DNA from: Diabrotica undecimpunctata
Taxonomy: Eukaryota; Arthropoda; Insecta; Coleoptera; Chrysomelidae
Direction of reading: 5' to 3'
Assembly: GCF_040954645.1 (NCBI RefSeq)
Contig: NC_092808.1
Location: 86,435,389-86,499,388, forward strand
DNA length: 64,000 nt
Shown: piece by piece, positions 44,925 through 56,009 of the stretch
Numbering within the stretch: position 1 is the stretch's first letter
Layout of the letters: each line of letters opens with the position of its first letter
Made by a program: the position numbers and the translations under genes
Notes under the pieces: model-generated
What the model was told of the DNA's origin: nothing
The model's database searches: none
Seen by the model: the letters and a program-made list of their open reading frames with translations, nothing else

Positions 44925-45089
44925 GGTCTTTGTTGTTTTAAATATTGTTGAAATATTGAATTTATTTCCTATCCTTTTAAGTTTTTCTTCTTCTAAAAGA
45001 TAATTCTTTTATGTATGGTATTGTTATTTTTCTCCTATTATTCCTTGTGTGTGCTGTAGGATCTTGTTCTTAGTTGTTTTGTTGTATTT

Positions 45090-45500
45090 GGTCGATTGTT
45101 GAAAATTCCTTATTTATAAACGATAAAGTATAATCATTTTTTCATAAAATAGATGTTAACAAATGTTTTTCTTCCAAGAACAAATTTTTGTTAGAACAAG
45201 TAACTTTGGCTCTATCATATAAGGATTTAATGATTTTCTTTTAATATTAATATTGTGATTTAATTTGAAATTTAAATATCTGTCGGTGTGTGTTGGTTTT
45301 CTATACACCTAAGTCTCATATCCAGTATCGTTCTTCGAGATTAAAACATCCAGGAACGGTAGTGTGTTAATATATTGCTTTTCCATGGTAAATGTTATTG
45401 TCTCTTCTTTTTTTTTATATCATTCAAAAATGCGTTCACGAGCTCTGATCCATGAGACCATATGAAGAATACATAATCTACATATCTCCACCATACTGTG
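45090..45500 (-). pseudogene. Penelope-like element reverse transcriptase fragment
   Basis: The minus strand reads KPTVWWRYVDYVFFIW, then ELVNAFLNDI, ITFTMEKQYINTLPFLDVLI and VYRKPTHTDRYLNFK, the palm and following blocks of Penelope-like RTs. The catalytic box is YVDY (45473-45484) where the family has YVDD, one stop interrupts it after GYET, and the thumb (SLYDRAKVTCSNK, LLTSIL) lies in a shifted frame. Dead copy. It lies 0.9 kb from the 356-bp tandem array. Confidence 0.8.
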
Positions 45501-45529
45501 GGTTTTAAATTTTGTTTAAAATAGCTTCA

Positions 45530-46110
45530 GAACAATAATAAGGGCAGTAAGACTAGGCGAAGTAGATTTACAGATATTATAAATCCAGTCAGTGAAAAAA
45601 ATTGATGCAACGTGTAAACTATTTTAAATACCTTGGAAACTGCTGGTTAAAGGTAAATTGTGATTCTGATGAAGATATAATTACTAGTATCAATATATCG
45701 TGTAATGATTTTATGACCTGGAAACCAGTTTATGTTATTATGTAGTCTATACTATTATATGGTTGTCAGACATGTACTTAAAAACCACAATACTAAATTA
45801 ATTAAAACCAATTGAATTGTGGTGTTATCGACCGCTCCTAAAAATATTGTGGGTTTCGCACACTTCCAATGAAGATGTTCGTAAAATAATAAAGTCAGAA
45901 CGTTTGCCTATAAACATCATAAAGTTTAGAAAAAACACATTCATTCTTCCATATAATAAGAAAAAATGAATTGGTCGACAGAAACTTTTACGGCGGCGTA
46001 ATATTAGGTAATGATGGAGTTCCATAGTAGAATAATTATTTTGGGCAGTAGCTGATAGAGAAATGTTTAAGGACATTTTTATCATGATGACGGCCAACGT
46101 CTGAATGTGG
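45530..46110 (+). pseudogene. LINE 3' end, heavily degraded
   Basis: Plus-strand pieces RVNYFKYLGNCWL, SILLYGCQTC, RLPINIIKFRKNTFF and the terminal words near 46085-46110 match the tail of the LINE at 24451-26301. Many stops. The end matches the reversed fragments at 40960 and 57121. Confidence 0.6.
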
Positions 46111-46580
46111 ATAAAGCACGCAAAAAGGAAAAAAACAATTTGTATTTAATTTTTAGTTTATTTGTTTTGTTTCTGACTTAAAATTTTTATCCTAGCTTAG
46201 TATTTTGAGTTTCTAGATGTTTTGCATGTTTTATATACTTTTCTACTTATATTTTACTATAACTGGCTTTGTTTTGATTATTTTATTTATTAAGTTAGCT
46301 TGTACTGAATGTGTTTCATTAAAATTAATTTTTCAGTCATTGGTCTTCCTTGACAACTTGTCACAGCATTTCATTAATTAAATGTGTCGATAGCAATTAA
46401 AGTAAATTGTATACCCAAGCTTAATCAAGCCATTCAGAGCGATGCTGGGAATATTTATATTCCACTATGCATCAACAATTTACCCATATAAATTACCATC
46501 ATTCTTGTACTCATTGCGTCGAGTAAGGACGATAAATATACGAAGACGGTTGCGTTTCGATTTAATTTAAGTCTCTTACC

Positions 46581-46624
46581 ACTCCGTAACACGTGTTTCT
46601 GGGTCTACCCGTCATCAGAGAGAG
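46581..46624 (-). ncRNA. Hammerhead-like motif, unit 1
   Basis: Both core boxes, stem II (GGG/CCC) and the palindromic stem III are as in the copy at 20080. The cleavage triplet is GUU instead of GUC and stem I has one C-C mismatch. Confidence 0.45.
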
Positions 46625-46936
46625 TTTGTAAAAAGACTCAAACTAAATCAAAACGCACCGACTACTCTGGCAATTATAGGAAAAACAATTACCAAAGTAT
46701 GCTACTAGAGACCTCTAGTGAGGAAATATGAAGTTAAATGTGTCGACAGCAATTAAAGTAAATTGTATACCCAAGCTTAATCAAGCCATTAAGAGCGATG
46801 CTGGGAATATTTATATTCCACTATGCATCAACAATTTACCCATATAAATTACCATCATTCTTGTACTCACTGCGACGAGTAAGGACGATAAATATACGAA
46901 GACGGTTGCGTTTTGATTTAATTTAAGTCTCCTACC

Positions 46937-46980
46937 ACTCCTTAACACGTGTTTCTGGGTCTACCCGTCATCGGAGAGAG
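46937..46980 (-). ncRNA. Hammerhead-like motif, unit 2, core mutated
   Basis: The first core box reads CCGATGA instead of CTGATGA, which should abolish activity. The rest is conserved. Confidence 0.35.
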
Positions 46981-47292
46981 TTTTTAAGAAGATTCAAACT
47001 AAATCAAAACGCACCGACTACTCTGGCAATTATAGGAAAAACAATTACCAAAGTTTACTACTAGAGACCTCTAGTGAGGAAATATGAAGTTAAATGTGTC
47101 GATAGCAATTAAAGTAAATTGTATACCCAAGCTTAATCAAGCCATTCGGAGCGATGCTGGGAATATTTATATTCCACTATGCATCAACAATTTACCCATA
47201 TAAATTACCATCATTCTTGTACTCATTGCGTCGAGTAAGGATGATAAATATACGAAGACGGTTGCGTTTTGATTTAATTTAAGTCTCTTACC

Positions 47293-47336
47293 ACTCCCTA
47301 ACACGTGTTTCTGGGTCCACCCGTCATCAGAGAGAG
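47293..47336 (-). ncRNA. Hammerhead-like motif, unit 3
   Basis: CTGATGA and GAAA intact, GUU triplet, stem I TAGGGAG with CTCTCT complete. Stem II loop is TGGA. Confidence 0.48.
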
Positions 47337-47825
47337 TTTGTAAGAAGACTCAAACTAAATCAAAACGCACCGACTACTCTGGCAATTATAGGAAAAACAA
47401 TTACCAAAGTATGCTACTAGAGACCTCTAGTGAGGAAATATGAAGTTAAATGTGTCGATAGCAATTAAAGTAAATTGTATACCCAAGCTTAATCAAGCCA
47501 CTCAGAGCGATGCTGGGAATATTTATATTCCACTATGCATCAACCATTTACCCATATAAATTACCATCATTCTTGTACTCATTGCGTCGAGTAAGGACGA
47601 TAAATATACGAAGACGGTTGCGTTTCGATTTAATTTAAGTCTCTTCCCAGCATCGCTCTGAATGGCTTGATTAAGCTTGGGTACACAATTTACTTTAATT
47701 GCTATCGACACATTTAACTTCATATTTCCTCACTAGAGGTCTCTAGTAGCATACTTTGGTAATTGTTTTTTCTATAATTGCCAGAGTAGTCGGTGCGTTT
47801 TGAATTAGTTTGAGTCTTCTTACAA

Positions 47826-47871
47826 ACTCTCTCTGATGACGGGTAGACCCAGAAACACGTGTTAGGGAGTG
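47826..47871 (+). ncRNA. Hammerhead-like motif in the inverted part
   Basis: CTGATGA at 47833-47839, GAAA at 47852-47855, GUU triplet and full stem I. Opposite orientation to the other motifs in this array. Confidence 0.48.
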
Positions 47872-47929
47872 GTAAGAGACTTAAATTAAATCGAAACGCA
47901 ACCGTTGTCGTATATTTCAGTAATTCTTT

Positions 47930-49877
47930 TGTGGATGTATCCAAATTCTGTGTGCTGTCTGAAAAAGTATCTGTAGTTTTTTTATTTTAATTGGAGACTT
48001 GAGGAGATTATACAGTATATACAACAGTGGACCTATAGTATTAGTTTGTGGTGCTTTATAATCAAGTTAATCTGTAAATTAAATATTATGTTCGTACTAT
48101 TTGGATAGTTTGCAATAAATCTGCGTAGTACTGCGAGAATAAAAACTACTCCTGGATATATAAATATTATGTGTCATTTTAAAGATATAACTTGTGATTT
48201 ATAAAGAACTTGTCAACAATGCTTGACTTGGCTTGATTTGGACATTAAATTCAAGTAAATTTTTTGAAAAAAATAAATACAGACGTAAAAAATAAGTTTA
48301 TTTATTCAAAAAAGGGGCAATTTTAAATTTAACAAAAGTCATTTTAGTGTAACATTGAATGTCGTTTTATGTTTTTGACCTAAAACTTGTATAAGTAGAA
48401 AAAAAATATAATTGTATTAACGAATACATGTTGTTGTAAGTAAAGCAACCTTATATCAATGGTAAATTAATTATATTTGATTACTATGTATCCTAAATCG
48501 TAATAGGATTCTAAATTTTACTTAAATCGAATTAATTTTTAATATATCTCGAAAAAATCAAAACACCTTATATAACGAATAACGTGTATAACGTATAACG
48601 AAAACGGATTTTGAGCGCAACCATTTTATTTTAATGTAATGTATTACGCCTTCGCCAACGTCAAATTCAATATAGGATACCCTGTATAATTCATTATGCA
48701 TAATTCAAACATTGCAAGAGTCCATTTATTTCTTTACTTAGAATGTTGACTGAATGAGAAAAATTCCGACCAACAAAAGGAGCGTGAATAGAAGTAGCAA
48801 TAAAGGCACTCATTACACTTAAATTACTTCTTCTTTTAACATTTCTAAAGTTTAAAACATATTGGCGAATTCTTCTCTTTCTTTATACAATATTATTAAA
48901 CACAACTAAGATTTGAACTCATAATGAGAAAATTAAGCTTTTTTCTAATCAAGCTTTTAAATGCGTAGAATAATTTTATCAATAAGAAGATTGCTAAATT
49001 ATTAAATATAAAAAAATTAAGAATACTGTATTTATATTATATTTACCTAACTTAATTTTTTTCTCTCTGTGAGAGTAGAAATTTCTAAAAACCGTACCAG
49101 GTTAACGATTTCTAGGGATATCTGGCATGTACCAGATTCAGGACAGAGAAGTACATCTAAGCATATTTCCGCTAAGAAGAAGGAGGTCCTGCAAGCAGAT
49201 CCCTTCTTGTTATCCTGCCTACCAACTAAAACCACCATCTACTACTTGTGCGTAGTTGACCGTCCACGTACCGTACTTCAAAAGTGAGATGGTCGCTGTA
49301 AAGCTAACGACGCTTTCAGAGCACTACCTTCCCTTATCTATATATTATCTCTGTCGTTCGTCTGGCTCTCAAAGTTACAGGTTTCATATCTATTTCTCTA
49401 TACATTCTGTTCCTCTCCAGAGTCCATCTATTACTCTCTAGCATTCTGTAAGTAACAGATTGGATTTTGCAACACAGATGTTTCTTCTTATTTTTCTGTT
49501 GTAATATACGCAGTGTGTTGGCATTAATGATGGTTAAGGACTTCAACGCATCGTTTTTCTATTTTCCTCATTATTATATTGACATTAGGTAGGTAGGTAC
49601 ATCACACTAGTTTTTTATATTTCCCAACTCTGTTTTCAATTGTTTTTCTTGACGATATAGTCGATCTGCAGTTTGCTCATAAGGATGACAATAAAGAGAT
49701 TAGATTGGTTGCTTAGAGACCGGACTTCTAAGACAATTAAATATTTGTAGCATATTTTGCATATATTTCTTTTTTTTTACTGTTTCTCCCTATTTTCAAA
49801 TATTTGACATCTTATAGTATATCTTTTACAAAATCTAATTAAAAATGATTCAGAAAAGTATAGAAATATTAGTAAGC
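47930..49877. other. A+T-rich stretch without recognised gene
   Basis: Two overlapping ORFs on opposite strands near 49047-49287 have no recognisable similarity and are taken as chance. Nothing else seen. Confidence 0.45.
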
Positions 49878-50106
49878 TTTGTTTTTTAACCAGGAGGAGT
49901 AAAGTAAAAAGACAGATTTACACCCAAGAAAGTTACTAGAAAAGTCACCAAATACATCTTCTTTTTTGGTTGATTATCTCGGCCTTGCGGTAATCCAGTA
50001 ATCGATTGCTAACTTTGTTTGTTTATGTTTGAATAATAATTCTTTAATAATTTTTTCCAATTCACTTCCAATATATATTATTTAGTTTTTCTAATTACAA
50101 TAAAAA

Positions 50107-50430
50107 ATGTCGGATTGTTATGAAGAAGTTGAAGAATTTTTAGAGTTTATTTATCACATTGTAGAAGGAAATCGTCCGGAACGTATACGAAAGCGATATA
50201 TTCGTGATAAAATTATATCTAAAATCCAATGGAATTTACAATATTTCATCAGCGCATTAACTTAAACAAAAAATATTTTATGCTACTTTATAGGAATATA
50301 AAATATAACCAGTTTTTATGGGATTGCCCATTTTTCAAATATACAGGTATAGACTTATGTTCATACATATTGTTTAGAATTTATAGGACATCTTGTTCAT
50401 CACTGTTGCATTCTGCTTATATTCCTTAAT
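50107..50430 (+). pseudogene. Harbinger (HARBI1-like) transposase N-terminal fragment, uncertain
   Basis: ATG at 50107 opens MSDCYEEVEEFLEFIYHIVE, then RPERIRKRYIRDK; after a frameshift near 50225 the reading becomes NPMEFTIFHQRINLNKK. This resembles the start of Harbinger nucleases (...R...NPME.Y....F..RFR.SK). The catalytic DDE part is absent. Confidence 0.4.
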
Positions 50431-50544
50431 TGTTTTGTAAATAGTTGAATTCGCAACACCTAAAATTACCACATTACTAAGTCTTGATTTTAACAATAAC
50501 TATTCTGCAAAACTAACCTGTTGCCTATTTTATTTTTGCTACCA

Positions 50545-50720
50545 TGGCTGTTATTTTTTTCCAGGATTATCAATTTTGATTTGTTTGTACATGTTTATAA
50601 TGCATTGTTTTTCATTTGATGATAAATGACCCAAATCTACTCGGCGTTTTTTAAGTGGGGAAGGATAATTACCACTAGTAGGTACTTGGCATTGAATCCA
50701 TATTGTTATCTTAATAGCAA
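50545..50720 (-). pseudogene. Helix-turn-helix N-terminus of a DDE transposase
   Basis: The minus strand reads PLKKRRVDLGHLSSNEKQC then IINMYKQIKIDNP, typical of the N-terminus of an insect DDE_3-type transposase family whose C-terminal part is seen at 54600-54930. Ends after NPGKK. Confidence 0.45.
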
Positions 50721-51669
50721 TAATAATTCGCTAAATAGTTCTGAAAATAATTGTTTTTTTTTATAAACATGCAAACAAAAATCTAAAAATTAAAGGAATA
50801 ACGCAGAAAATACAAAAAATTGTCGATATAAATTTTGAATTTTAAAATTCCATAAATGTCATTAGTGTCAAAATTTCTTAATTTAGTGGAGTAAACTTGC
50901 CTGTGGTTAGACCAATTACAAACAAGCATTACGGCGCGGTAAATTTGAATTACTCCTGGTTAAAAAACAAACCATAGTTAAGTATTACCGGATTCTGATA
51001 AATCATCCCAACCAGACAATACACGAGACAAAATAGGTAAGCATCTGGGACGTATTACTGTATTTTAAGGAAATAAATTAGGAATTACAATGTGTATGAC
51101 TTGGAATTTTCAAAATGCCAAAGAATAGATATATAGATTAAGGGAGATAGATTAATGGCCTTTTCGTCTATTCCACTGCGACCTTTTCAGGTCTATTATG
51201 ATCCTCTAGTCCTAGATGACATTCTCTAGCCTGACACTTTTTAAAAATCTAATAGCCCGAGACTATACCTTCCATGTACCTATTTGCCGGTGTATTTTGT
51301 TCTGCTAATGCAAAGAACCGCACATTTGCCGGACTGTCACACTAACATAGAATGTGCTCTGCTGTTCCTGCACAGGTCACAATTTGATAATCCCATCAGC
51401 TTCAAGTGCCTATTCAGCTTATAGTGCTCTATTAGAAGACCTACTATGGCGTTGACTGTTTTCCTGTCTTTGCTTATTAGGTCTGCCGTAAATTTTGGCG
51501 AATATTCTGTAATGAACTGTTTCGACTGTCTTTGTCCTGGTGAATTTCTCTACAATTCCAGAGATTTGTGAGTTACCCATTTCGTTATAGTTGTTTTTGT
51601 TACTGTGTTTGCAACGCCGCTGAAGGGTTCCGGTACAATGAATAGCATTGATGAGCCTTGTTTGGCGAT

Positions 51670-52196
51670 TTTATCTGCCCTTATGACCCTCGTGCCCCGG
51701 TACCCATGCTACCGTAACCTTACTAAGTTTACTTAGGATATACTCACAATCCCATACGAGCTTAGAATTGACCTCTACAGAATTAAGTACAAGTGCTGCC
51801 TGACTACCTATAAAGATGGCAACTGAATGGAACATTCTTTTCTGCCCTTCTAATTCTTTCACGCAGTGACGGATTGCAGTTATTTCAACCTAAAAAACTG
51901 TTACCGCCTTAGATATACCTTTATTTGTCCCCACTGTGCCGGCTCCCACACCTTTCGATGTTTTTTAGCCATTCGTGTACTAGGTAGCAGCAACTTGTAC
52001 CTTTATTCCAGTCTTCCCTGCCTGGTGTCTTAATTGTGAACTTATTATTAAAGCTATATTTCCTAGCTGTTGCATCGATATGTTGTCCCATCACAATATC
52101 AACTTTTAGCTCCTTGATTAGCTTTCGGTTGTCAGCACCATGCATTCCAACGCAGCAGTAGGAGTTGTTTTTATGGCCCCCGTAATACACAGGCAT
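51670..52196 (-). pseudogene. RNase H part of the R1-like LINE
   Basis: Two frames (52196-51921 and 51862-51671) carry linker and RNase H blocks: RHSGDK-like strand, MKELEGQKRMFHSVAIF, GSQAALVLNSVEVNSKLVW and VTVAWVPGHEG. The SQAAL block usually begins with Asp, here Gly. Reading continues beyond the stop to about 51170. Confidence 0.65.
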
Positions 52197-52608
52197 GCTG
52201 GCCAGGTGACCACGTCACCGATACATAGGTTATCATTGGTCAAATAACCCTTGTGTATAATCATAGAGTCATTTTGGGGTTAAATCCCTAATTCCATCTG
52301 CACAGGGACATAGTAGCTTTCTGTGTGGTTTTTGGAACATGAGTATTCCATGTAAGCCTATGATTAAAATACAACCCAAGGTATTTTGTTTCTTTGGCAC
52401 ATCAAATCTCTGTTCCTCCCAGAACCAGTGGTTTTAGGTATTGTAGTGCTGTTTTTTTTGTGAAGTTTACGATTTGTGTTTCTGAGCATTGACTATTAGT
52501 CTCTCTTCTTTACACCAGTCATCAACTATATTTAGGGCTACTTGCTTTCTCTTAGACACCATCTGGCAAACCTGCCCCTGACAACGATTGCTGTATCGTC
52601 AGCATATC

Positions 52609-53250
52609 CTAGACAATAAAAGAGAGATCGTCTACCAAGGTGGCCCAAACTAGAGGGGACAGAATTCCTTGTGGACAGCCTCTACCTAATTTTGCTTTAA
52701 TGGTTGCTTTACTCAAAGTGGACATTACTATCCTATTCTCCAAGGATGCCTTTATCCATTTGCATATCACCGCAGATGCGCCTCGTCTACTCATAGCCCA
52801 TATCAAACATCTGGTGGTAACATTATTAAATGCCCTTTTTATTTTTAAAAAAGCGGCCATTGCTATCTCTTTGTCTTCCATTGACAACGCCGAGTCCGTA
52901 GATTTACCAGGTTGGTATGCATATTGACGATTGCTTAGAGGATTATCTTTTAGCACTTTGTCTCTGAGGTACCTATTAAGAGGCCCTTTCAGCGTTTTTA
53001 ATAGAAAAAAAGATAGGCTTATCGGTATATATGACTTTGGTCTTAGATTTGATGCTTTACCTACTATAGTCAAGTATATGACTTTAAACTTTTGCGATAT
53101 TTTCGGTACGACCCACCATGCTGAACTGGCTTTGAGGAGCTTGCATAGGTGTGGTATCAATACCACATTGATATACCAGATAAAATTACTTTGCGCATAT
53201 GTTACGTAGATAATGTTTCTTTGGAAACAATGGAGAGTCTCAAACTGCAC
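52609..53250 (-). pseudogene. Reverse transcriptase part of the R1-like LINE
   Basis: 213 codons with SYIPISLSFFLLKTLKGPLN, NPLSNRQYAYQPGKSTDSAL, MAAFLKIKRAFNNVTTR, WAMSRRGASAVICKWI and GRGCPQGILSPLVWATLVDD. In place of the usual DI.GAFDNV the palm reads KIKRAFNNV, losing a catalytic Asp. The frame ends at LSFIV before the YADD box, whose reading (ISRICWRYSNRC-like) is in another frame. Confidence 0.8.
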
Positions 53251-53260
53251 GTCTTCTAAT

Positions 53261-54599
53261 TAATGTTATAGACAATAATTGTTCTGCAAGAAAATCCTAT
53301 TTGATTATCTATTAGTATATACAACAGTAACAATCTTACAATTTTACAATTATATGGTTAAGGCTGACCATAGACCATGAAATAAGAGTCCAGTTTTCAG
53401 ATGTCAATTCGTTAATAGATAATTGTAAAACGGAATTGGCTTCGGAAGGATGGTCGGTGGAGTAAGGATAGGCGCACACACATTGAATTTGAACGGACGA
53501 TCGAATTTTTGTCTACGATGCTTTGCACGCACTCTAGAAGACATTTACTCGATGGCGTTTTTTAATCCTCAAAGGTTTGTTAGGTGAAGTACACAAAATC
53601 ACAATTAACAACACAGAACTACGTAGCAATAAGAAGCGACGTACATTGAGTGTGCAAAAAACGCAACTGGTCCTCTGGTCGATCGACAAAGATCGATGTG
53701 TGTGCGCGGTTTCATTTGGTACCGTTTGCTTCGAAAAGACGGCAACGATTACGGCAGCCATCTATGCAGTGGCAGTGACCAAACACCCCACAGCATTAAT
53801 GCTGTGCCGTTTGGCTGCAACAGACTTAAGTTTGGGAATATGTCTCATACTTCGACGATGCGCAGTGAATCGTGTTTACTAGTGTTATCATGGAAACGAC
53901 CAGTGTACTGTGCTAGTGTCGTAGTTTGACGTACGTATCCCAGGGAGTGTTTGATATGTTGATTTGATCGTGCTGGATATTTTATTAATTTTTTTTACAT
54001 TAGTGCTTAGTATAGTGGTAGCAGTAATTAGTGTATTATTCATTTAGGGTATCTACACTGCGTTTATTTTAGTTATTAATAATAGTTACTTAACAATGAA
54101 GCTCCTAAAAAGATAGGAACAAATAAAACCATCATACTTTTGAACAGATACTCTTCAAATCATCTCGAACAATCTGCAGGTGACATCAGCCATACTGCAC
54201 CATATCACCAAAAACTTTAAAGAAACCGATTTCTAAGGGCAAATGGCTGATTATTGTTCAGGCTGGAGAAGAGACTGGATTTGTACCTAACGCTGTGTGC
54301 GTTAATATGCGTGTGATTTTTTAAATCAGGTGCATGTTTCTAATTAAAAAGTTAATTGTTGTAACAATAACAGTAATGTAAGCCATAATTACTTTTAAAA
54401 TTTCATAATAAATCAAATTCTATTTTTGACAAAAATTTTATAAAAAGCTTATTAACGACTGTCTACGAAACTAATAACGAGATAAAGGTCGCTCAGCAAA
54501 AATATACAATGATTATTTTTATTTTAATGCGCCGAAAAATCCTCTAAAATAATTTTTACGATAATTTTAAACATTTTTTCCATCTGTATATGTATTATA
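53261..54599. other. Stretch without recognised gene, with a G+C-richer island at 53420-53930
   Basis: Overlapping ORFs on both strands at 53534-53929 are not recognised. The local rise in G+C suggests an unidentified element or relic. Confidence 0.4.
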
Positions 54600-54930
54600 T
54601 TTTAAAATTGAACATCATGGACATCAAGGTCTTCACTTGCCCCCCTATCATACGGAGTTAAACCCTATCGAAAAAATATGAGCATTGATAAAAGGTAGAG
54701 TCACAACTCATGATACACCATTTAATATAAATGATGTTGAAAATATAGCAAAAACTAAATTTTCAGAAGAAGTGTTATTTTCAAAAGAACATATTTGTTA
54801 GACACTACGCTGGACCACTTACGGAATTTGTTGTTAATACTGGTTTATCCGAAGAAAAGCTTTTCTGAGGATAAAGATTGTGATTCAAATTCAGGAATAG
54901 AGATCTTAGAATCATGCGAGGAATCATAAC
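54600..54930 (+). pseudogene. DDE_3-type transposase C-terminal fragment
   Basis: The reading HHGHQGLHLPPYHTELNPIE, then KIWALIKGRVTTHDTPF and INDVENIAKTKFSEE, is the end of the DDE core (PPYH..LNPIE.IWA.IKG), including the family's final catalytic Glu in NPIE. An acidic tail follows (SEDKDCDSNSGIEILESCEES, in another frame) and a stop. Upstream parts are absent. Confidence 0.7.
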
Positions 54931-55369
54931 TGACTATCTAACTGCTTGTTTAGACAAATAAATAATATTACTTAATTAGTTAAAATAAACTACGTATTTT
55001 TTGTGTTATCAAAACCTTTCCTTCGGGGTAATGTTAATAAATTGTAAGTATTGAGCAATTTGTTATTTATTAAAGTACTCCTAATATTTTGCTCATTTTT
55101 TTTTCGAGTACAACTGACTATAAACTTCATAATGATTAAGAACTATGAAAATAAAAATTAAAAGATAAATTGTTAACTTAATTGGATATACTTGTAAAAA
55201 ATTATTTTAAATTTACCTTTTTCCGCCCGCCACTGGTAGAAACAGTCCGCCCACCTGCGTTAAACACTACGTCACATTCGCAAACTTAAGTTTGTTGCAC
55301 TTGCACGCTTACATTGTTTCTTCTCGCCACCAAAGAAATTTGTTCGATCTAAGTTTTATTGGCCGTCCA

Positions 55370-55645
55370 GATTCGCTGATGACACTACTCTTATGTCACC
55401 AAATTAAGAAGAAATGCTAGATCTCCTGCGAACACTTAAGTGGGAAAGCAATAAATTTGGTTTTGAAATTAATATAGTAAAGACGAAAATAATGGTGGTA
55501 GACAGAATCAACATTATTCATTTACCTTATCGGTTGTAGTAATACATGAGAGAAAACAACGTTAACTATCTTGAATCTAGTATAACTAATGATGACATCT
55601 GTAAAGCAGAAGTTTGCAGACGCCTTGGAATGACAAAATATTGAG
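55370..55645 (+). pseudogene. LINE RT fragment around the YADD box
   Basis: The frame reads RFADDTTLMSPN, then EEMLDLLRTLKWESNKFGFE and INIVKTKIMVVDR, followed by NNVNYLESSITNDDICKAEV, the RT palm end and thumb of the RTE/CR1-like LINEs (usually YADDTTLM). Stops are present and both sides are missing. Confidence 0.7.
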
Positions 55646-55649
55646 AACA

Positions 55650-56004
55650 ATCAGTTCCTTGAAGCCCTCAAATCAGCTTATTTTGTAAATGTGTCTAAAA
55701 CCAAAACCAATATGCCTCGAAAATTAAGAGTTGCTGATAGTTTTTATAAAATATGCAAGAAGTAATAAGCAGTCGTCCTAGTTATATTACAAGTGATTTC
55801 CTATTTATTTACTATCAGAAGGGTAAACACACTTCCCAAAGAACTGCTATTGATAAATTTAGTAAAATGAATAAAGATACTGCTTCTTTTTTAAAAATAC
55901 CAACTCCAGAAAAGTATTTTGGGCATAGTTTTCTCAGACCTTCTGGAATTCTACTCGTTGATGCAGGCCTTGACATAAATACTTTGAAACGTCTTGTTTT
56001 ATAG
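55650..56004 (+). pseudogene. Crypton-like tyrosine recombinase C-terminal fragment
   Basis: Blocks: VNVSKTKTNMPRKLRVADSF (about 55690), FIYYQKGKHTSQRTAIDKF, SFLKIPTPEKYFGHSFLRPS (family usually GHSFRRSS) and ILLVDAGLDINTLKR. This is the same domain as in the 3190-4612 pseudogene but a different subfamily. It ends before the catalytic Tyr. A frameshift near 55755 separates the first block. Confidence 0.7.
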
Positions 56005-56009
56005 AAATC

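Larger units (their letters stand above)
46380..47913. mobile_element. Retrozyme-like element, copy 3: tandem 356-bp units plus inverted end
   Basis: Unit starts (TGTCGAYAGC) are at 46385, 46741, 47097 and 47453, exactly 356 bases apart. The fourth unit is cut at about 47644, where sequence turns around and runs reversed to 47913. ATTTCATTAATT (46368-46379) and ATTTCAGTAATT (47914-47925) fit a 12-bp duplication with one later change. Units differ by only a few bases. Hammerhead-like motifs occur in three forward units (minus strand) and once in the reversed part (plus strand). No ORF longer than chance. Confidence 0.75.
49878..50971. mobile_element. DNA transposon remnant with 19-bp terminal inverted repeats
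   Basis: TTTGTTTTTTAACCAGGAG at 49878-49896 is the reverse complement of CTCCTGGTTAAAAAACAAA at 50953-50971. Inside are a Harbinger-like N-terminal fragment on the plus strand and a helix-turn-helix-like fragment on the minus strand. No clear target duplication, so the superfamily is open. Confidence 0.6.
51170..53260 (-). mobile_element. R1-like LINE, 5'-truncated and degraded
   Basis: Minus-strand order: RT (53250-52609), thumb, then RNase H (about 52050-51670) and a C-terminal Cys-rich end near 51370. The endonuclease half is missing. R1-clade LINEs elsewhere insert in rDNA, but relatives such as Waldo use other sites; no rDNA flanks are present here. Confidence 0.8.

Noticed and set aside
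53534..53929. Overlapping ORFs on both strands in a G+C-richer patch
   Set aside because: No recognisable domain and no consistent frame; reported only as an unassigned stretch.
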